Shown: positions 20,099-29,843, counted from the first letter of the stretch. The stretch: DNA of 64,000 nt from Spongiactinospora sp. TRM90649 (GCF_029382225.1 NZ_JARLTC010000025.1:122322-186321), one strand, 5' to 3'. Notes: generated from the letters alone by a model not told the origin. Numbers and translations are program-made.

Positions 20099-20422
20099 GT
20101 GGGCACCATCAAGAGCGTCACCGACGCGACCTTCAACGCGGAAGTCCTCAAGAGTGACAAGCCCGTGCTGGTCGACTTCTGGGCCGAATGGTGCGGGCCG
20201 TGCCGCCAGGTCGCGCCCATCCTCCAGGAGATCGCCAACGAGCAGGCCGACAAGCTGACCGTGGTCAAGCTCAACATCGACGAGAATCCGGTGGTTCCTC
20301 GTGATTACGGTGTACTCCAGATCCCGACGCTGAACGTCTATAAGGACGGAGAGGTTGTGAAGCAGATAATCGGCGCGAAGCCGAAGGCCATGCTGCTTCG
20401 CGAACTCGAGGGCATCATCTAG
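20099..20422 (+). CDS. trxA: Thioredoxin
   Basis: A 107-residue cytoplasmic thiol-disulfide oxidoreductase with the FWAEWCGPC active site (Cys32/Cys35 region) and the cis-Pro segment QIPTLNVYK. GTG start at 20099 with AAGGAG upstream. Second gene of the trxBA operon. In Mycobacterium the amidase gene cwlM follows; it is absent here. Confidence 0.97.
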   Translation: MGTIKSVTDATFNAEVLKSDKPVLVDFWAEWCGPCRQVAPILQEIANEQADKLTVVKLNIDENPVVPRDYGVLQIPTLNVYKDGEVVKQIIGAKPKAMLLRELEGII

Positions 20423-20517
20423 AGCTCGACCCCACGGGGCTCTGGGTGAGCCCCCTGCGGTCGGACGCTGCAGCGCCTGCCGTACCAACCGCTCTCCCGA
20501 GCGGGCACCCACCCAAC

Positions 20518-20567
20518 CAGCGGCCCCTTCCCCCAAGGCTCACCACCATCCGGCGAAGGGGCCGCTG
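20518..20567 (+). terminator. Long-loop hairpin after trxA
   Basis: Perfect 13-bp arms (20518-20530 and 20555-20567) around a 24-base loop. Likely terminates trxBA; there is no T run, which is common in actinomycetes. Confidence 0.55.
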
Positions 20568-21307
20568 AAACCCCCAAGAAATCGCTCTCCGGCTTGCCAG
20601 GCCCCCATGAGCGAGCCTCCGGCCATCACCACGGCAAGCAGGCGATAGCACCACCGCACCAGCCCCCTCCTGGGACCACCGCATCCCGCCCGGCCGCTTA
20701 GCCGACGGCAGCGCCCCCTTCCCGCACCACCGGGGACCGCATCGCACAGCTCCCCGGACGGCATCCCTCCCGCCGACCACCACACCGCGTGGCCGTCGAC
20801 ACCGCTGCACCAGGAGCCGATCCACGCGCCCACGCCCGGGGGGGGCACCCCCACAACATCCCGCCTGGCCGCGCAGGCAACGGCACCACCCATACCGGCA
20901 GCCCATCCACGCCCTCTTCCCGCACTGCCGGGTCACACCGAGCCACGTAGGCGATGGCACCGCCCGTACTGGCATGCCTTCCGGGCCCCTCGCCCCACCA
21001 TCGGGGTCACCATCGCACCGCCATACGCATACCTAGACCGGCGTCGCGCCCACCGCCGTATCCACCGAGCTCCCGCAGCACCGCCGTAGCGCACCGCAGA
21101 TGGGCCATCGCTGCGCTCGGATCGGCATCCTCGGGTCAGGCTTCCCCTGACGCCGGCGCCACCTCGGCCGGCCGCCGCCGAATAGGCGCTCCCGCCGTTC
21201 ACGCCTCCGACGCATGCTGAACAATCCGCAGCCCGTAGAACCGTCCGCATGCGCCCCTTTCGCGGGGCACCGATCACCGCAGGGTGGGCAAACTTCGTGG
21301 ATGGCCC
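20568..21307. other. Gene-free C-rich spacer
   Basis: About 740 bases in which no frame looks like a protein. Loosely repeated phrases such as 'ggcgatrgcaccrcc' occur near 20640, 20875 and 20950. No RNA gene, operator or remnant of cwlM could be recognised. Confidence 0.5.
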
Positions 21308-21925
21308 TCAGACGGGCCGTAGTGCACGCTCCGGGCTCATGGAGCCGAGCAGGCGCTCCAGGGCCACCTCGACGTCCTCGCGCCAGGAGACGGCGGTCTT
21401 GAGCTCTAGCCGAAGGCGCGGAAACCGCAAATGCGGCCGAACGGTCTTGAATCCCACCGCGAGCAGATACTCAGCCGGCAGCAGGCACCCCGGCTGCTCC
21501 CACTTCAGGTCGCCGAACGCCTCGATCGCCTTGACGCCGCGCCGGGTCAGATCCTTCGCCACGCCCTGCACCAGCATGCGGCCCAGCCCGCCGCCCGAGA
21601 ACTCGGAGATGATGTGTGCGGTCATCAGCAGCACGGCGTCGGCGCTCACCGGTGAGGTCGGGAAGGCCACCGAGCGAGGCACGTACAGTGGCGGCGCGTA
21701 GAGCACGAACCCCGCTGGGACACCGTCCACGTACGCGATCTTGCCGCAGCTCCCCCACTCCAGCAGCGTCGCCGAGATCCACGCTTCCTTCTCCAGGCCG
21801 GGATCTCCGACCGCGTCCGCGCGCTCACCGCTGACCGGGTCCAGTTCCCAGAAGACGCATCGCCTGCACCGACGTGGCAGGTCGTCAAGGTTGTCCAGCG
21901 TGATGCTGGCGAGGCGACGCGACAA
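21308..21925 (-). CDS. GNAT family N-acetyltransferase
   Basis: 205 residues. The opening LTLDNLDDLPRRC-x-x-CVFWELDP-like stretch (CRRCVF near 20) and the central SGGGLGRMLVQGVAKDL acetyl-CoA-binding motif near 110 match the GNAT protein encoded between trx and parB in Mycobacterium (Rv3916c) and Streptomyces. Start TTG at 21925. Substrate unknown. Monocistronic and divergent from the aminotransferase gene. Confidence 0.8.
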   Translation of the reverse strand: MSRRLASITLDNLDDLPRRCRRCVFWELDPVSGERADAVGDPGLEKEAWISATLLEWGSCGKIAYVDGVPAGFVLYAPPLYVPRSVAFPTSPVSADAVLLMTAHIISEFSGGGLGRMLVQGVAKDLTRRGVKAIEAFGDLKWEQPGCLLPAEYLLAVGFKTVRPHLRFPRLRLELKTAVSWREDVEVALERLLGSMSPERALRPV

Positions 21926-22121
21926 CTGGTGGCCCCTATCCTGACGCGGGTCTTGGTGAAAACCGCATCAATACGACGTCCCCGACTGGCATCGTAGCCC
22001 AGAGGGAGTGCGATAACGCGGACCAGCAAGGGCAGGTCCGCGAGATGCCTCCCTCCGAGGGACCGTTACAAATGGTGACGTACTCTGGTTTTCTCCGGCA
22101 ATTCGACCGAGGAGGTGGACC

Positions 22122-23447
22122 GTGACAGAGGAAGCGGATCACGGTCAGACCAGCGCGACCCACGGGTCACGCATCGACGCATATGTCGATCGGTACGCGG
22201 CGCGAGCCGCCGGGATGGTCGCCTCTGAGATCCGAGCTCTCTTCGCCGTCGCGTCGAGGCCCGAGGTGGTCTCACTCGCCGGCGGCATGCCGTACGTCAC
22301 GGCTCTTCCCCTCGACGTGGTCGGCGAACTGGTCGCCGACCTCGTGGCACGGCGCGGCCCGGTCGCGCTGCAGTACGGTTCCGGCCAGGGCGACCCGCAT
22401 CTGCGTGAGCAGATCTGCGAGGTCATGCGGCTTGAGGGCATCGAGGCAGACCCGAACGACGTCGTCGTCACCGTCGGTTCACAGCAAGCACTCGATCTGA
22501 TCACCCGGATCTTCATCGATCCCGGTGACGTCGTGCTCGCCGAAGGCCCCTCCTACGTGGGCGCCCTCGGCACCTTCTCCGCCTACCAGGCCCACGTCGT
22601 CCACGTCGCGATGGACGAAGACGGCCTCGATCCGGCCGCGCTGGCCGAGACCATCGAGACGATGGCCCGCCAGGGGCGGCGCATCAAGTTCCTGTACACG
22701 ATCCCGAACTTCCAGAACCCCGCGGGCGTCACCCTCGACCTTTCCCGGCGGCGCCAGATCCTCGATATCTGCAACCGCGCGGGTGTGCTCGTGGTCGAGG
22801 ACAACCCGTACGGCCTGCTGGGCTTCGACGGCGAACCGCTGCGCGCACTGCGTGCCGACGATCCCGAGGGGGTCGTCTACCTCGGTTCGTTCTCCAAGAC
22901 ATTCGCACCGGGGTTCCGGGTCGGGTGGGCGCTCGCGCCGCATGCCGTGCGCGACAAACTCGTGCTCGCGATGGAGTCGGCCGTGCTGTCGCACTCCTCG
23001 TTCTCACAGCTCGCCGTAGGGCAGTTCCTCGCCACCCAGCCGTGGCGGGAGCAGATCAAGTCCTTCCGCGAGCTGTATCGCGACCGCCGGGACGCGATGC
23101 TCGGCTCGCTTGAGGCGCTGATGCCCGCAGGCTGCACCTGGACTCGCCCGGCCGGCGGGTTCTTCGTATGGATGACGCTCCCGGAGGGGCTGGATTCCAA
23201 GGCCCTCCTGCCCCGCGCGGTCGCGGAACGGGTCGCCTTCGTCCCGGGCACCGGCTTCTACGCCGACTCCCAGGGCGCGCAGCACCTGCGCCTGTCCTTC
23301 TGCTACCCGGAGCCGGACCGCATCAGGGAGGGCGTTCGCCGCCTGGCCGGTGTGATCGAGCAGGAGCTCCGCGTCCACGAAACCTTCGGCACAAGTTCCC
23401 CCATCGGCCGCAACGGAGTTCATACTCCGGCGCCCGACATCGCCTGA
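22122..23447 (+). CDS. PLP-dependent aminotransferase, class I/II (LysN/MocR-like fold)
   Basis: 441 residues. The sequence pattern SLAGGMPYVTALP, QYGSGQGDPHLREQI, TIPNFQNPAGVTLDLSRR, VVEDNPYG and SFSKTFAPGFRVGW (PLP Lys near 260) matches fold-type I aminotransferases related to 2-aminoadipate aminotransferase. There is no N-terminal GntR domain, so it is an enzyme and not a MocR regulator. GTG start at 22122 with GAGGAGG 8 bases upstream. The amino-acid substrate cannot be fixed from sequence. A strong terminator follows. Confidence 0.85.
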   Translation: MTEEADHGQTSATHGSRIDAYVDRYAARAAGMVASEIRALFAVASRPEVVSLAGGMPYVTALPLDVVGELVADLVARRGPVALQYGSGQGDPHLREQICEVMRLEGIEADPNDVVVTVGSQQALDLITRIFIDPGDVVLAEGPSYVGALGTFSAYQAHVVHVAMDEDGLDPAALAETIETMARQGRRIKFLYTIPNFQNPAGVTLDLSRRRQILDICNRAGVLVVEDNPYGLLGFDGEPLRALRADDPEGVVYLGSFSKTFAPGFRVGWALAPHAVRDKLVLAMESAVLSHSSFSQLAVGQFLATQPWREQIKSFRELYRDRRDAMLGSLEALMPAGCTWTRPAGGFFVWMTLPEGLDSKALLPRAVAERVAFVPGTGFYADSQGAQHLRLSFCYPEPDRIREGVRRLAGVIEQELRVHETFGTSSPIGRNGVHTPAPDIA

Positions 23448-23460
23448 GTCCCAACCCACA

Positions 23461-23487
23461 GCCGGTCGCCCTACCCGGGCGACCGGC
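23461..23487 (+). terminator. Terminator after the aminotransferase gene
   Basis: Perfect 11-bp stem GCCGGTCGCCC with its complement around a TACCC loop, 13 bases after the stop codon. Confidence 0.75.
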
Positions 23488-24113
23488 CGTACTCCACAAC
23501 GGCAAGCGCCCGCGCACCGGCCCGCGCTTTCACCCCGCCGGGAGCGGCACCATTCACACCGCTCGACTTTGGCAGGACACCACAGCGGCGTACGCACGCC
23601 GGCTGATCACCATCGTGATCTCCTACGGAGTCCACCCGGCGATCCCTCCTCCCCTAACCACCAGCCGCGTGGCGCGATGCCCAATCGCAGGTGAGCAGAG
23701 AAGGCATCGCCATGGTCCAACCGTCACTCGTCACCCATGTCAACCGACCGGAGTGTGCTCGACGGCGGGCATCAGCCTGCCCAACAGGCGGCCGGGAGTC
23801 CGCCCTTGAGCTCGGGCACCGAGCCGTCCACGACGGGCGCGTCGAGGGCGCCCGCGACAGTGCGCGCCCCCGTGCACCTTCGCCACATGGGCGACCGCAC
23901 CGCACGACACCACACGACTTCGACGGGACGGACACACCCGCATACCGGACGCTCATCCCCTCTCCACCTCGCGGGTGGCATTGGGCTAACCTGTCCTGCA
24001 TCCGCTGGCCACGCTGCCGCCGCCGGCGCTCGCATCACCCGCCCGTGCGGCACCGACCGTGTCGCGACTTTTCCCCGAAGCCGATGCTCGGGGCTCCACG
24101 CTGGAGGGATCCT
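23488..24113. other. Gene-free spacer before the Ddl-like gene
   Basis: About 625 C-rich bases. Overlapping open frames in several phases look like GC-rich chance ORFs, with no family motif and no good ribosome binding site until GGAGGGAT just before 24114. Confidence 0.45.
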
Positions 24114-25064
24114 ATGAGCGATCTCGGTCATGTGCTGGTTCTCGCCGGTGGGCTTTCATACGAGCGGGAGGTCTCTCTGAGATCGGGACGGCGGGTGAGC
24201 GAGGTCCTGCGGGCAGGCGGTTTCGATGTCGAGACGCGAGACACCGACTCCTCCCTCGTCCCTTCCGTGCTCGCCGACCCACCAGACGCGGCGTTCGTGA
24301 TGCTGCACGGCGGCTCCGGTGAGGACGGCGCGATTCGCTCGGTCCTGGAACTGCTGGACGTGCCGTATGTCGGCGCAGGGCCGGACGCGTGTCGTATCGC
24401 GTTCGACAAGCCCAGCGCGAAGGCGATCATTCGTTCTGCCGGGCTTCGCACCCCCGACTCCTTCACGCTGCCCAAGGAGACCTTCCACGATCTGGGGGCC
24501 TCGGCGATGCTGGCGCGTATCGTCGAGCGTCTGGGCCTTCCCCTGTTCGTGAAGCCCGCCCGTGGCGGGTCGGCTCTGGGGGCTTCTCTCGTCAATACGG
24601 CCGACGAACTGCCCGCCGCGATGGTGGGATGCTTCGCCTACGGAGACACGGCGCTGATCGAACGCTATGTCTCTGGCGTGGAGATCGCCATCTCGGTCAT
24701 CGACGAAGGCGACGGTCCCAAGGCGCTCCCGGCCGTCGAGATCGTGCCCGACGAAGGCGTGTACGACTACGCGGCGCGCTATACAGCGGGGCATACCGAG
24801 TTCTTCGCCCCGGCCCGACTCTCCCCCGCCGCCGCCACCGCGTGCGCCGAGACGGCCATCACCGCCCATACGGCTCTACAGCTCCGCGACCTCTCCAGGA
24901 CCGATCTCATCGTGGACGACGAGGGCCAGCCTCATTTCCTCGAAGTCAATGTCGCGCCGGGCATGACGGAGACCTCACTCTTCCCGATGTCCGTCGAAGC
25001 CTCGGGGCGGGATCTGGGCTCCCTCTGCCGCAACCTCCTCGAAGTCGCGGCATCCCGCCGCTGA
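24114..25064 (+). CDS. D-alanine--D-alanine ligase family ATP-grasp protein
   Basis: 316 residues with the Ddl plan. The N-terminal LVLAGGLSYEREVSLRSG matches the GG-S-E-x-x-V-S-x-x-S motif. It is followed by VMLHGGSGEDGAIRSVLELLDVPYVG, the ATP-grasp VKPARGGSALGAS segment, and EVNVAPGMTETSL at the metal site. It would join two D-Ala for peptidoglycan, although related proteins make other D-amino-acid amides. The ATG at 24114 is preceded by GGAGGGAT. It is short for a canonical Ddl (about 360), so it may be a paralogue. Confidence 0.8.
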   Translation: MSDLGHVLVLAGGLSYEREVSLRSGRRVSEVLRAGGFDVETRDTDSSLVPSVLADPPDAAFVMLHGGSGEDGAIRSVLELLDVPYVGAGPDACRIAFDKPSAKAIIRSAGLRTPDSFTLPKETFHDLGASAMLARIVERLGLPLFVKPARGGSALGASLVNTADELPAAMVGCFAYGDTALIERYVSGVEIAISVIDEGDGPKALPAVEIVPDEGVYDYAARYTAGHTEFFAPARLSPAAATACAETAITAHTALQLRDLSRTDLIVDDEGQPHFLEVNVAPGMTETSLFPMSVEASGRDLGSLCRNLLEVAASRR

Positions 25065-25108
25065 GCCGCCTCCAGCGGTCGTCCCCACGCAGCGCCGTCG
25101 GCTGCCAA

Positions 25109-25124
25109 TGTTTCACGTGAAACC
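25109..25124. promoter_or_regulatory. parS site 1
   Basis: TGTTTCACGTGAAACC, 15 of 16 bases of the universal parS consensus. It is embedded in a larger inverted repeat (25097-25134) with 10-bp perfect outer arms, so it may also act as a hairpin after the Ddl-like gene. Confidence 0.9.
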
Positions 25125-25194
25125 GGCAGCCGACCGAAGCCGAACGCCCGACCCGCATCCGAGTCCCGCGGCGCCCCGGACGTAGCCTTACGGA

Positions 25195-26241
25195 ATGCCG
25201 ATCGACTCCCTGTATCCCAAGAGCTTCGCCAGCGACAACCATGCCGGAACCCACCCGGACGTACTCGCGGCGATGGCCCGGGCCAATGAGGGAGACGCTC
25301 CCGCCTACGGTGGTGACCGCTGGACGCGAGAATTCGAGGATCACATCAAGGATGTGTTCGGCGGCGCCGCGGCCGGATTTCCCGTCTTGAACGGCGCGGG
25401 AGCCAACATGGTCGGGCTCGCGGGCACTGTGGGCCGCTTTGACTCCATCATCTGCCCGGAGACCGCCCACATTGCGACCCATGAGACTGGAGCCGCCGAG
25501 CGCCTGCTGGGCAGCAAGCTGGTCACGGTTCCCACCGAGGATGGCAAGCTCGTCCCGGACGACATCAGAACCCGTCTCCCGGTAGCGGGCGTGGACTTCG
25601 AGCCGCTGCCACGAGTGGTGTCGATCTCTCAGGTGACCGAACTGGGCACCTGCTACACACCCGACGAGATCGCCGCCTTGGCGGACGTGGCGCACGCCAA
25701 CGGGATGCTGCTTCACGTGGACGGGGCGAGGCTTGCAAACGCGGCTGCGTTCCTCAAGTGCCCGCTCCGCGAGTTCACCACTGACGCCGGGGTGGACGTG
25801 CTCAGCTTCGGAGGAACCAAGAACGGCGCCCTGGCCGCCGAAGCCGTCATCGTTCTCCGGCCTTCCCTCACCGCCGCCATTCCCTTCCTCCGCCGGCAGT
25901 CCCTCCAGCTCGCTTCCAAGACTCGCTTCATCTCGGTGCAGCTCTCCACGCTCCTCACCGACGACCTCTGGAGCAGGAACGCCACCCACGCGAACGCCAT
26001 GTCCCACCGCCTGGCGGACGGCGTCACCGACCTCCCTGGCCTGACCATCCGGTACCCAGTGGAATCCAATGCCGTATTCGCTGCCCTACCTAAGGAGGCG
26101 ATCAGCATCCTGCAGGAACAGTTCACTTTCCACGTCTGGGACGAATCGGAGAACGTGGTGCGCTGGATGACCGCCTTCGACACCACGCCAGAGCACGTGG
26201 ACGACTTCATCGCCGCCATCAGGAAGGTCCTCTCTCCCTGA
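25195..26241 (+). CDS. Threonine aldolase family protein (PLP beta-eliminating lyase)
   Basis: 348 residues. Opens with ASDNHAGTHPDVLAAM and EGDAPAYGGD, typical of low-specificity L-threonine aldolases that cleave Thr to Gly and acetaldehyde. The PLP Lys is in SFGGTKNG (near 209), and HVDGARLANAA carries the Asp that contacts the pyridine ring. The ATG at 25195 follows a TAGCCT hexamer by 4 bases, so the transcript is probably leaderless. It lies between parS sites 1 and 2. Confidence 0.88.
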   Translation: MPIDSLYPKSFASDNHAGTHPDVLAAMARANEGDAPAYGGDRWTREFEDHIKDVFGGAAAGFPVLNGAGANMVGLAGTVGRFDSIICPETAHIATHETGAAERLLGSKLVTVPTEDGKLVPDDIRTRLPVAGVDFEPLPRVVSISQVTELGTCYTPDEIAALADVAHANGMLLHVDGARLANAAAFLKCPLREFTTDAGVDVLSFGGTKNGALAAEAVIVLRPSLTAAIPFLRRQSLQLASKTRFISVQLSTLLTDDLWSRNATHANAMSHRLADGVTDLPGLTIRYPVESNAVFAALPKEAISILQEQFTFHVWDESENVVRWMTAFDTTPEHVDDFIAAIRKVLSP

Positions 26242-26255
26242 GCACCCCCCCCCAA

Positions 26256-26271
26256 TGTTTCACGTGAAACG
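26256..26271. promoter_or_regulatory. parS site 2
   Basis: TGTTTCACGTGAAACG directly after the threonine aldolase stop; perfect 14-base core. Confidence 0.9.
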
Positions 26272-26410
26272 ACAAACCCACCCGGCCCTCACCCGGCCCC
26301 AGAGCGACGCGTACGACTGAACGACCTTGACCGCAAGGACTCGTTCCTGCTTCCCTCACACGGCGGCTGCCAGAACGCGGTCCTGCAAGCCGTACGGGCC
26401 GAGGGCGTCG

Positions 26411-26426
26411 TGTTTCACGTGAAACA
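26411..26426. promoter_or_regulatory. parS site 3
   Basis: TGTTTCACGTGAAACA, the full 16-base palindromic parS consensus. Confidence 0.95.
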
Positions 26427-27700
26427 TCCGGGGCCGCCAGCCGTCGAGGGATGGGGCATGAGACGGAGTCTGACGTCGGCATCCAAAGCACACCGCGCGC
26501 CATCAACACCGCTCGACCGAGCTGCCTGACGTCGCCGATGAGGCCGTCAGTCGATCTGCAGCCGCGTACCCCAGGGACCTCCAGACCTACGCTCCGGGAG
26601 CAGATCGCCTGAGCATGGCTCACCCCTGTCGCCCTCGGCAACGTCGCCCACAGGGCCGCCATGACCACCCACGTGTGCCCACTGGGCGCACACCCGCGCC
26701 GTGCGCCCCTCAGCGGGGGGAGACACCGCAGGCGAGCCATGGCGCATCTACAGAGGGGGCACCGGTCAGGCGATCTCACACTCACGCGACGGCAGCGCAG
26801 GAGCGTGCGCACCCTGGCAGTCTCTATCGCACAGAACTCCGACCGACGGCGCGTCATACGTTCCGGGAAGCGGATCGCCGCCAGGTGTTCCCCTACCGCT
26901 ATCCCCTGCCACGGCAGGGCGACCCCGCTATCCCCCGGTTGGCGCAGCGACATGTGCACAGCGAAACACCGCTCCAGAGCGACACCCCCGTCATCCCTAT
27001 CCACGCCGATCAGAATGGTGACGTCCCATCGCCGTGGCCCGCCCCTTCCCGATCCACCACTGACGAGCGCACCAACGCCCGCCCCTCTTCCCACGGCACC
27101 CGGGCCGGCCGGCATGGGCGGAACAGTGACGAGACAACACCATACGCACCGGTCAGACATCTATCAGGCCACACACCGCCAAGCCCTGGAGGCCTTCCTG
27201 CGCAGACGGACCCGACGCGATCGACAAGTCGCTCGAAAGACACCCGATCCAATCCCGGGGCCAGAAGCGAGGAGGGTCAGATCCCGCCGAACCGCCTACC
27301 CCACAAGTCTCACTGAAGCGAGGGCGATTGCGCGCGCAGCGCGCTCCAGGACGGCAGGCCCACCGGGCTTGAACCGCTTTGGCGGCCAGACGATAGCCCC
27401 GCGCCAGGACGGCCGACAGCATCGCGACTTGATCCCCTTTGCGGGATAGGCGGCAACGCGCACCAAGGAACGCAAAGGCACCGGGTGAAGAAGCGGCCCA
27501 GGACAGGCGTGGCACCGCCGCTTGATCCGCTAGGGCAGGTAGTCGGCAGCAGCGGGGCTTGATCTGCGTTGGGTGGAGATGTGGGAGCGCGCAAGGGCAC
27601 GGCTGGGGGATCGGCCGACCAGGGTTCTACGGTCTCAAGGCCGGTGGGGTGAGGCGCTGGGCAGAGGCTGAATCTGGTGGGATTCAGTAAGGTGCCGGTT
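26427..27700. other. Gene-free spacer in the parS region
   Basis: About 1.27 kb with no convincing gene. Long open frames exist on both strands but have shuffled-looking Arg/Pro/Cys-rich translations. Near 27410-27570 the phrase 'cttgatcc/cttgatct' recurs three times next to 'ggcagc/ggcaac' words, suggesting old degenerate repeats. No RNA could be recognised. Confidence 0.45.
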
Positions 27701-28630
27701 GTGGATCATATGGAGCGGGTCGCAGGGGCCGTCGTTGGGGCGGTGGTGGGGGATGCGTTAGGTGCCCCCTTTGAGTTTGGGCCGCCGGGAGCGTATTCGG
27801 CCCGGTTTCCAACGTCCGATAGCGGGAGCGAGATGTGCGGGGGTGGCCCCTGGAATCCCGGGGAGGCCACGGATGACACGCAGATGGCCGTCCACGTCGC
27901 CGACTCGCTCTTGGAGCACCACGCCCTGGACCTGCCTGACATCTTCGTCCGCTTTCAGCGCTGGGCGGACGACTCTCCCAAGGACATCGGGCTGCAGACC
28001 CGGGCTGTCCTGAGCCGTGGGCTGCCGTGGGATCAGGCCGCGGCCGACCACTATCGCAGCGGTCACCAGGCGGCCGGCAACGGGTCGCTGATGCGGGCCA
28101 CTCCCTCAGCGGTGTACTTCGCCCCCGATGGACTGCAGGTCAGCATGAATGCGGCCCGCCAAATAGCCGCGCTCACCCATGGCGATCCGGCCGCCTGGGA
28201 AGGCACCGCGATCTTCCATGAGCTGGTGCGGGTCGCGCTGAGCGGTGAATCCCCGCTGGACGCCGTCCCTGAGACGCTTGCCGCTATCCATCCCGACCAG
28301 CGCGAGCGCTACTCCGTCGTGCTGGACAAGGACTGGCACCCGACCCAGGCTACCGAGTTCAACGGTGCGGTGTGGCCGTGTCTTGGGTCGGCGGTGTGGG
28401 CGCTGCGCACCACGAGCAGCTACGAAGACGCGCTGCGGGCCGCCGTCGATCTGGGTGGGGACACCGACACCGTCGCGACGGTCACCGGGGGGCTGGCGGG
28501 GGCCGTCTATGGACTGAGCGCGATTCCGGTGCGCTGGACGGAGCCGCTGCACGTCCCACTGCCCGGTGGTGGTGGCCGAGTTCTACGTCTGCCGCACCTG
28601 CTCGATCTCGCTCGCGCGTTGGCAGGATAG
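27701..28630 (+). CDS. ADP-ribosylglycohydrolase family protein
   Basis: 309 residues with the DraG/ARH fold: GDALGAPFEFG near 20, EATDDTQMAVHVA (metal-binding T-D-D), NGSLMRATP, and GGDTDTVATVTGGLAGA near 260. Members remove ADP-ribose from Arg, Ser or other groups on proteins or nucleic acids. I chose GTG 27701 because AAGGTG lies 7 bases upstream; GTG 27677 and ATG 27710 are alternatives. It is inserted between parS sites beside parB, where most relatives lack it. The target is unknown. Confidence 0.85.
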   Translation: MDHMERVAGAVVGAVVGDALGAPFEFGPPGAYSARFPTSDSGSEMCGGGPWNPGEATDDTQMAVHVADSLLEHHALDLPDIFVRFQRWADDSPKDIGLQTRAVLSRGLPWDQAAADHYRSGHQAAGNGSLMRATPSAVYFAPDGLQVSMNAARQIAALTHGDPAAWEGTAIFHELVRVALSGESPLDAVPETLAAIHPDQRERYSVVLDKDWHPTQATEFNGAVWPCLGSAVWALRTTSSYEDALRAAVDLGGDTDTVATVTGGLAGAVYGLSAIPVRWTEPLHVPLPGGGGRVLRLPHLLDLARALAG

Positions 28631-28676
28631 GGAAGGAACGGCGCTCAGTGCCAGGTCCGCACCCCAGGCTTTGTCG

Positions 28677-28692
28677 TGTTTCACGTGAAACA
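28677..28692. promoter_or_regulatory. parS site 4
   Basis: TGTTTCACGTGAAACA, full consensus, at the centre of a perfect 28-bp palindrome (28671-28698) between the glycohydrolase and parB 3' ends. Confidence 0.95.
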
Positions 28693-28747
28693 CGACAAGA
28701 GAATGCCCGCAGGAAGCGACCTGCGGGCATGCCGGACAGACGCGAGG

Positions 28748-29740
28748 TCAGTCGTCAGAGCGGACGATGCGGGCGGCTTCGGGGGCCATCGTGTCGATGA
28801 TGCGCTCAAGGTCGTCCATGGTGGCGAACTCGACGACGATGCGGCCCTTGCGAGTGCCGAGGTCGACCTTCACCTTGGTCTCGAAATGGTCGGAGAGACG
28901 GTCGGCGAGGTCGATGAGGGCCGGTGCGGGAGGCTTCTTCTGTGCTTTCTGGCGCGGCCCGGGGGCGGACTTCGCGTCGCCGATGGCGACGATCTCTTCT
29001 ACCGAGCGCACGGACAGGCCCTCGGCGACGATTCGGCCGGCCAGGTGCTCCTGGGCGGCGGAGTCGTCGAGGGTGAGCAGGGCCCGTGCGTGGCCAGCGC
29101 TGATCAGGCCGGCGGCGACGCGCCGCTGAACTCCGGGCGGGAGGTTGAGCAGGCGGAGCGTGTTGGTGATATGCGGGCGCGAGCGGCCGATGCGCTGAGC
29201 GAGTTGCTCGTGGGTGGCACCGAAGTCGTCAAGGAGCTGCTGGTAGGCCGCCCCCTCTTCGAGGGGATTGAGCTGTTCGCGCTGGAGGTTCTCGATCAGG
29301 GCGTCGCGCAGCAGCTCGTCGTCCTGGGTTTTCCGCACGATGGCGGGGATCTCGCTCAACCCGGCGCGTTTTGAGGCGCGCCAGCGGCGCTCCCCCATGA
29401 TGAGCTCGAACTTGCCGTCCACCATGGGCCGGACCACGATCGGCTGGAGCAGACCCACCTCGCGGATGGACTCCGCCAGCTCTTCGAGTGCGATGTCGTC
29501 GAAGACCTTGCGGGGCTGACGAGGGTTCGGCTCGATCGCCTTGACCGGGATCTCCTGGAAGTGCGCTCCCGGCACGGGCAACGGCCCCGGGCTGGTTACG
29601 CCGCTTCCTTGCGAAACCTCCGCCGTGATGGTCCCGACGGACCCCTCGGCCGGGGCGATGCCCGCCGAGGTCTCTATGACGGGGGCGGTCGGGATCAGTG
29701 CCCCGAGCCCCTTGCCCAGTCCGCGCCGCTGCTGACCCAC
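28748..29740 (-). CDS. parB: Chromosome partitioning protein ParB
   Basis: CTP-dependent clamp that loads at parS and spreads, organising the origin for segregation. 330 residues: a GLGKGLGALIP start, an N-terminal CTPase domain with NPRQPRKVF and MGERRWRASKRAG, then a helix-turn-helix (THEQLAQRIGRSRPHITNTLRLL) that binds parS. A C-terminal dimerisation domain follows. GTG at 29740 with GAGGGAG 6 bases upstream; the frame extends further but the family begins here. Downstream partner of parA. Confidence 0.96.
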   Translation of the reverse strand: MGQQRRGLGKGLGALIPTAPVIETSAGIAPAEGSVGTITAEVSQGSGVTSPGPLPVPGAHFQEIPVKAIEPNPRQPRKVFDDIALEELAESIREVGLLQPIVVRPMVDGKFELIMGERRWRASKRAGLSEIPAIVRKTQDDELLRDALIENLQREQLNPLEEGAAYQQLLDDFGATHEQLAQRIGRSRPHITNTLRLLNLPPGVQRRVAAGLISAGHARALLTLDDSAAQEHLAGRIVAEGLSVRSVEEIVAIGDAKSAPGPRQKAQKKPPAPALIDLADRLSDHFETKVKVDLGTRKGRIVVEFATMDDLERIIDTMAPEAARIVRSDD

Positions 29741-29843
29741 TACAACTCCCTCATCCGCCCGTCCGCCTACGGGCCGCCGCTTCTGCGAGGTTACCGCCGT
29801 ACCAGCCGGGGCCACGACCAGACGCGAGGCCCCCGCCGGTGTT

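Noticed and set aside
20415..21277. Several short open frames in the spacer after trxA
   Set aside because: Both strands are open because of base composition; none has a ribosome binding site or recognisable motif.
26219..27160. A 313-residue minus-strand frame in the parS spacer
   Set aside because: No ribosome binding site, no domain, Arg/Cys/Pro-rich shuffled look, and it reads through two parS sites.
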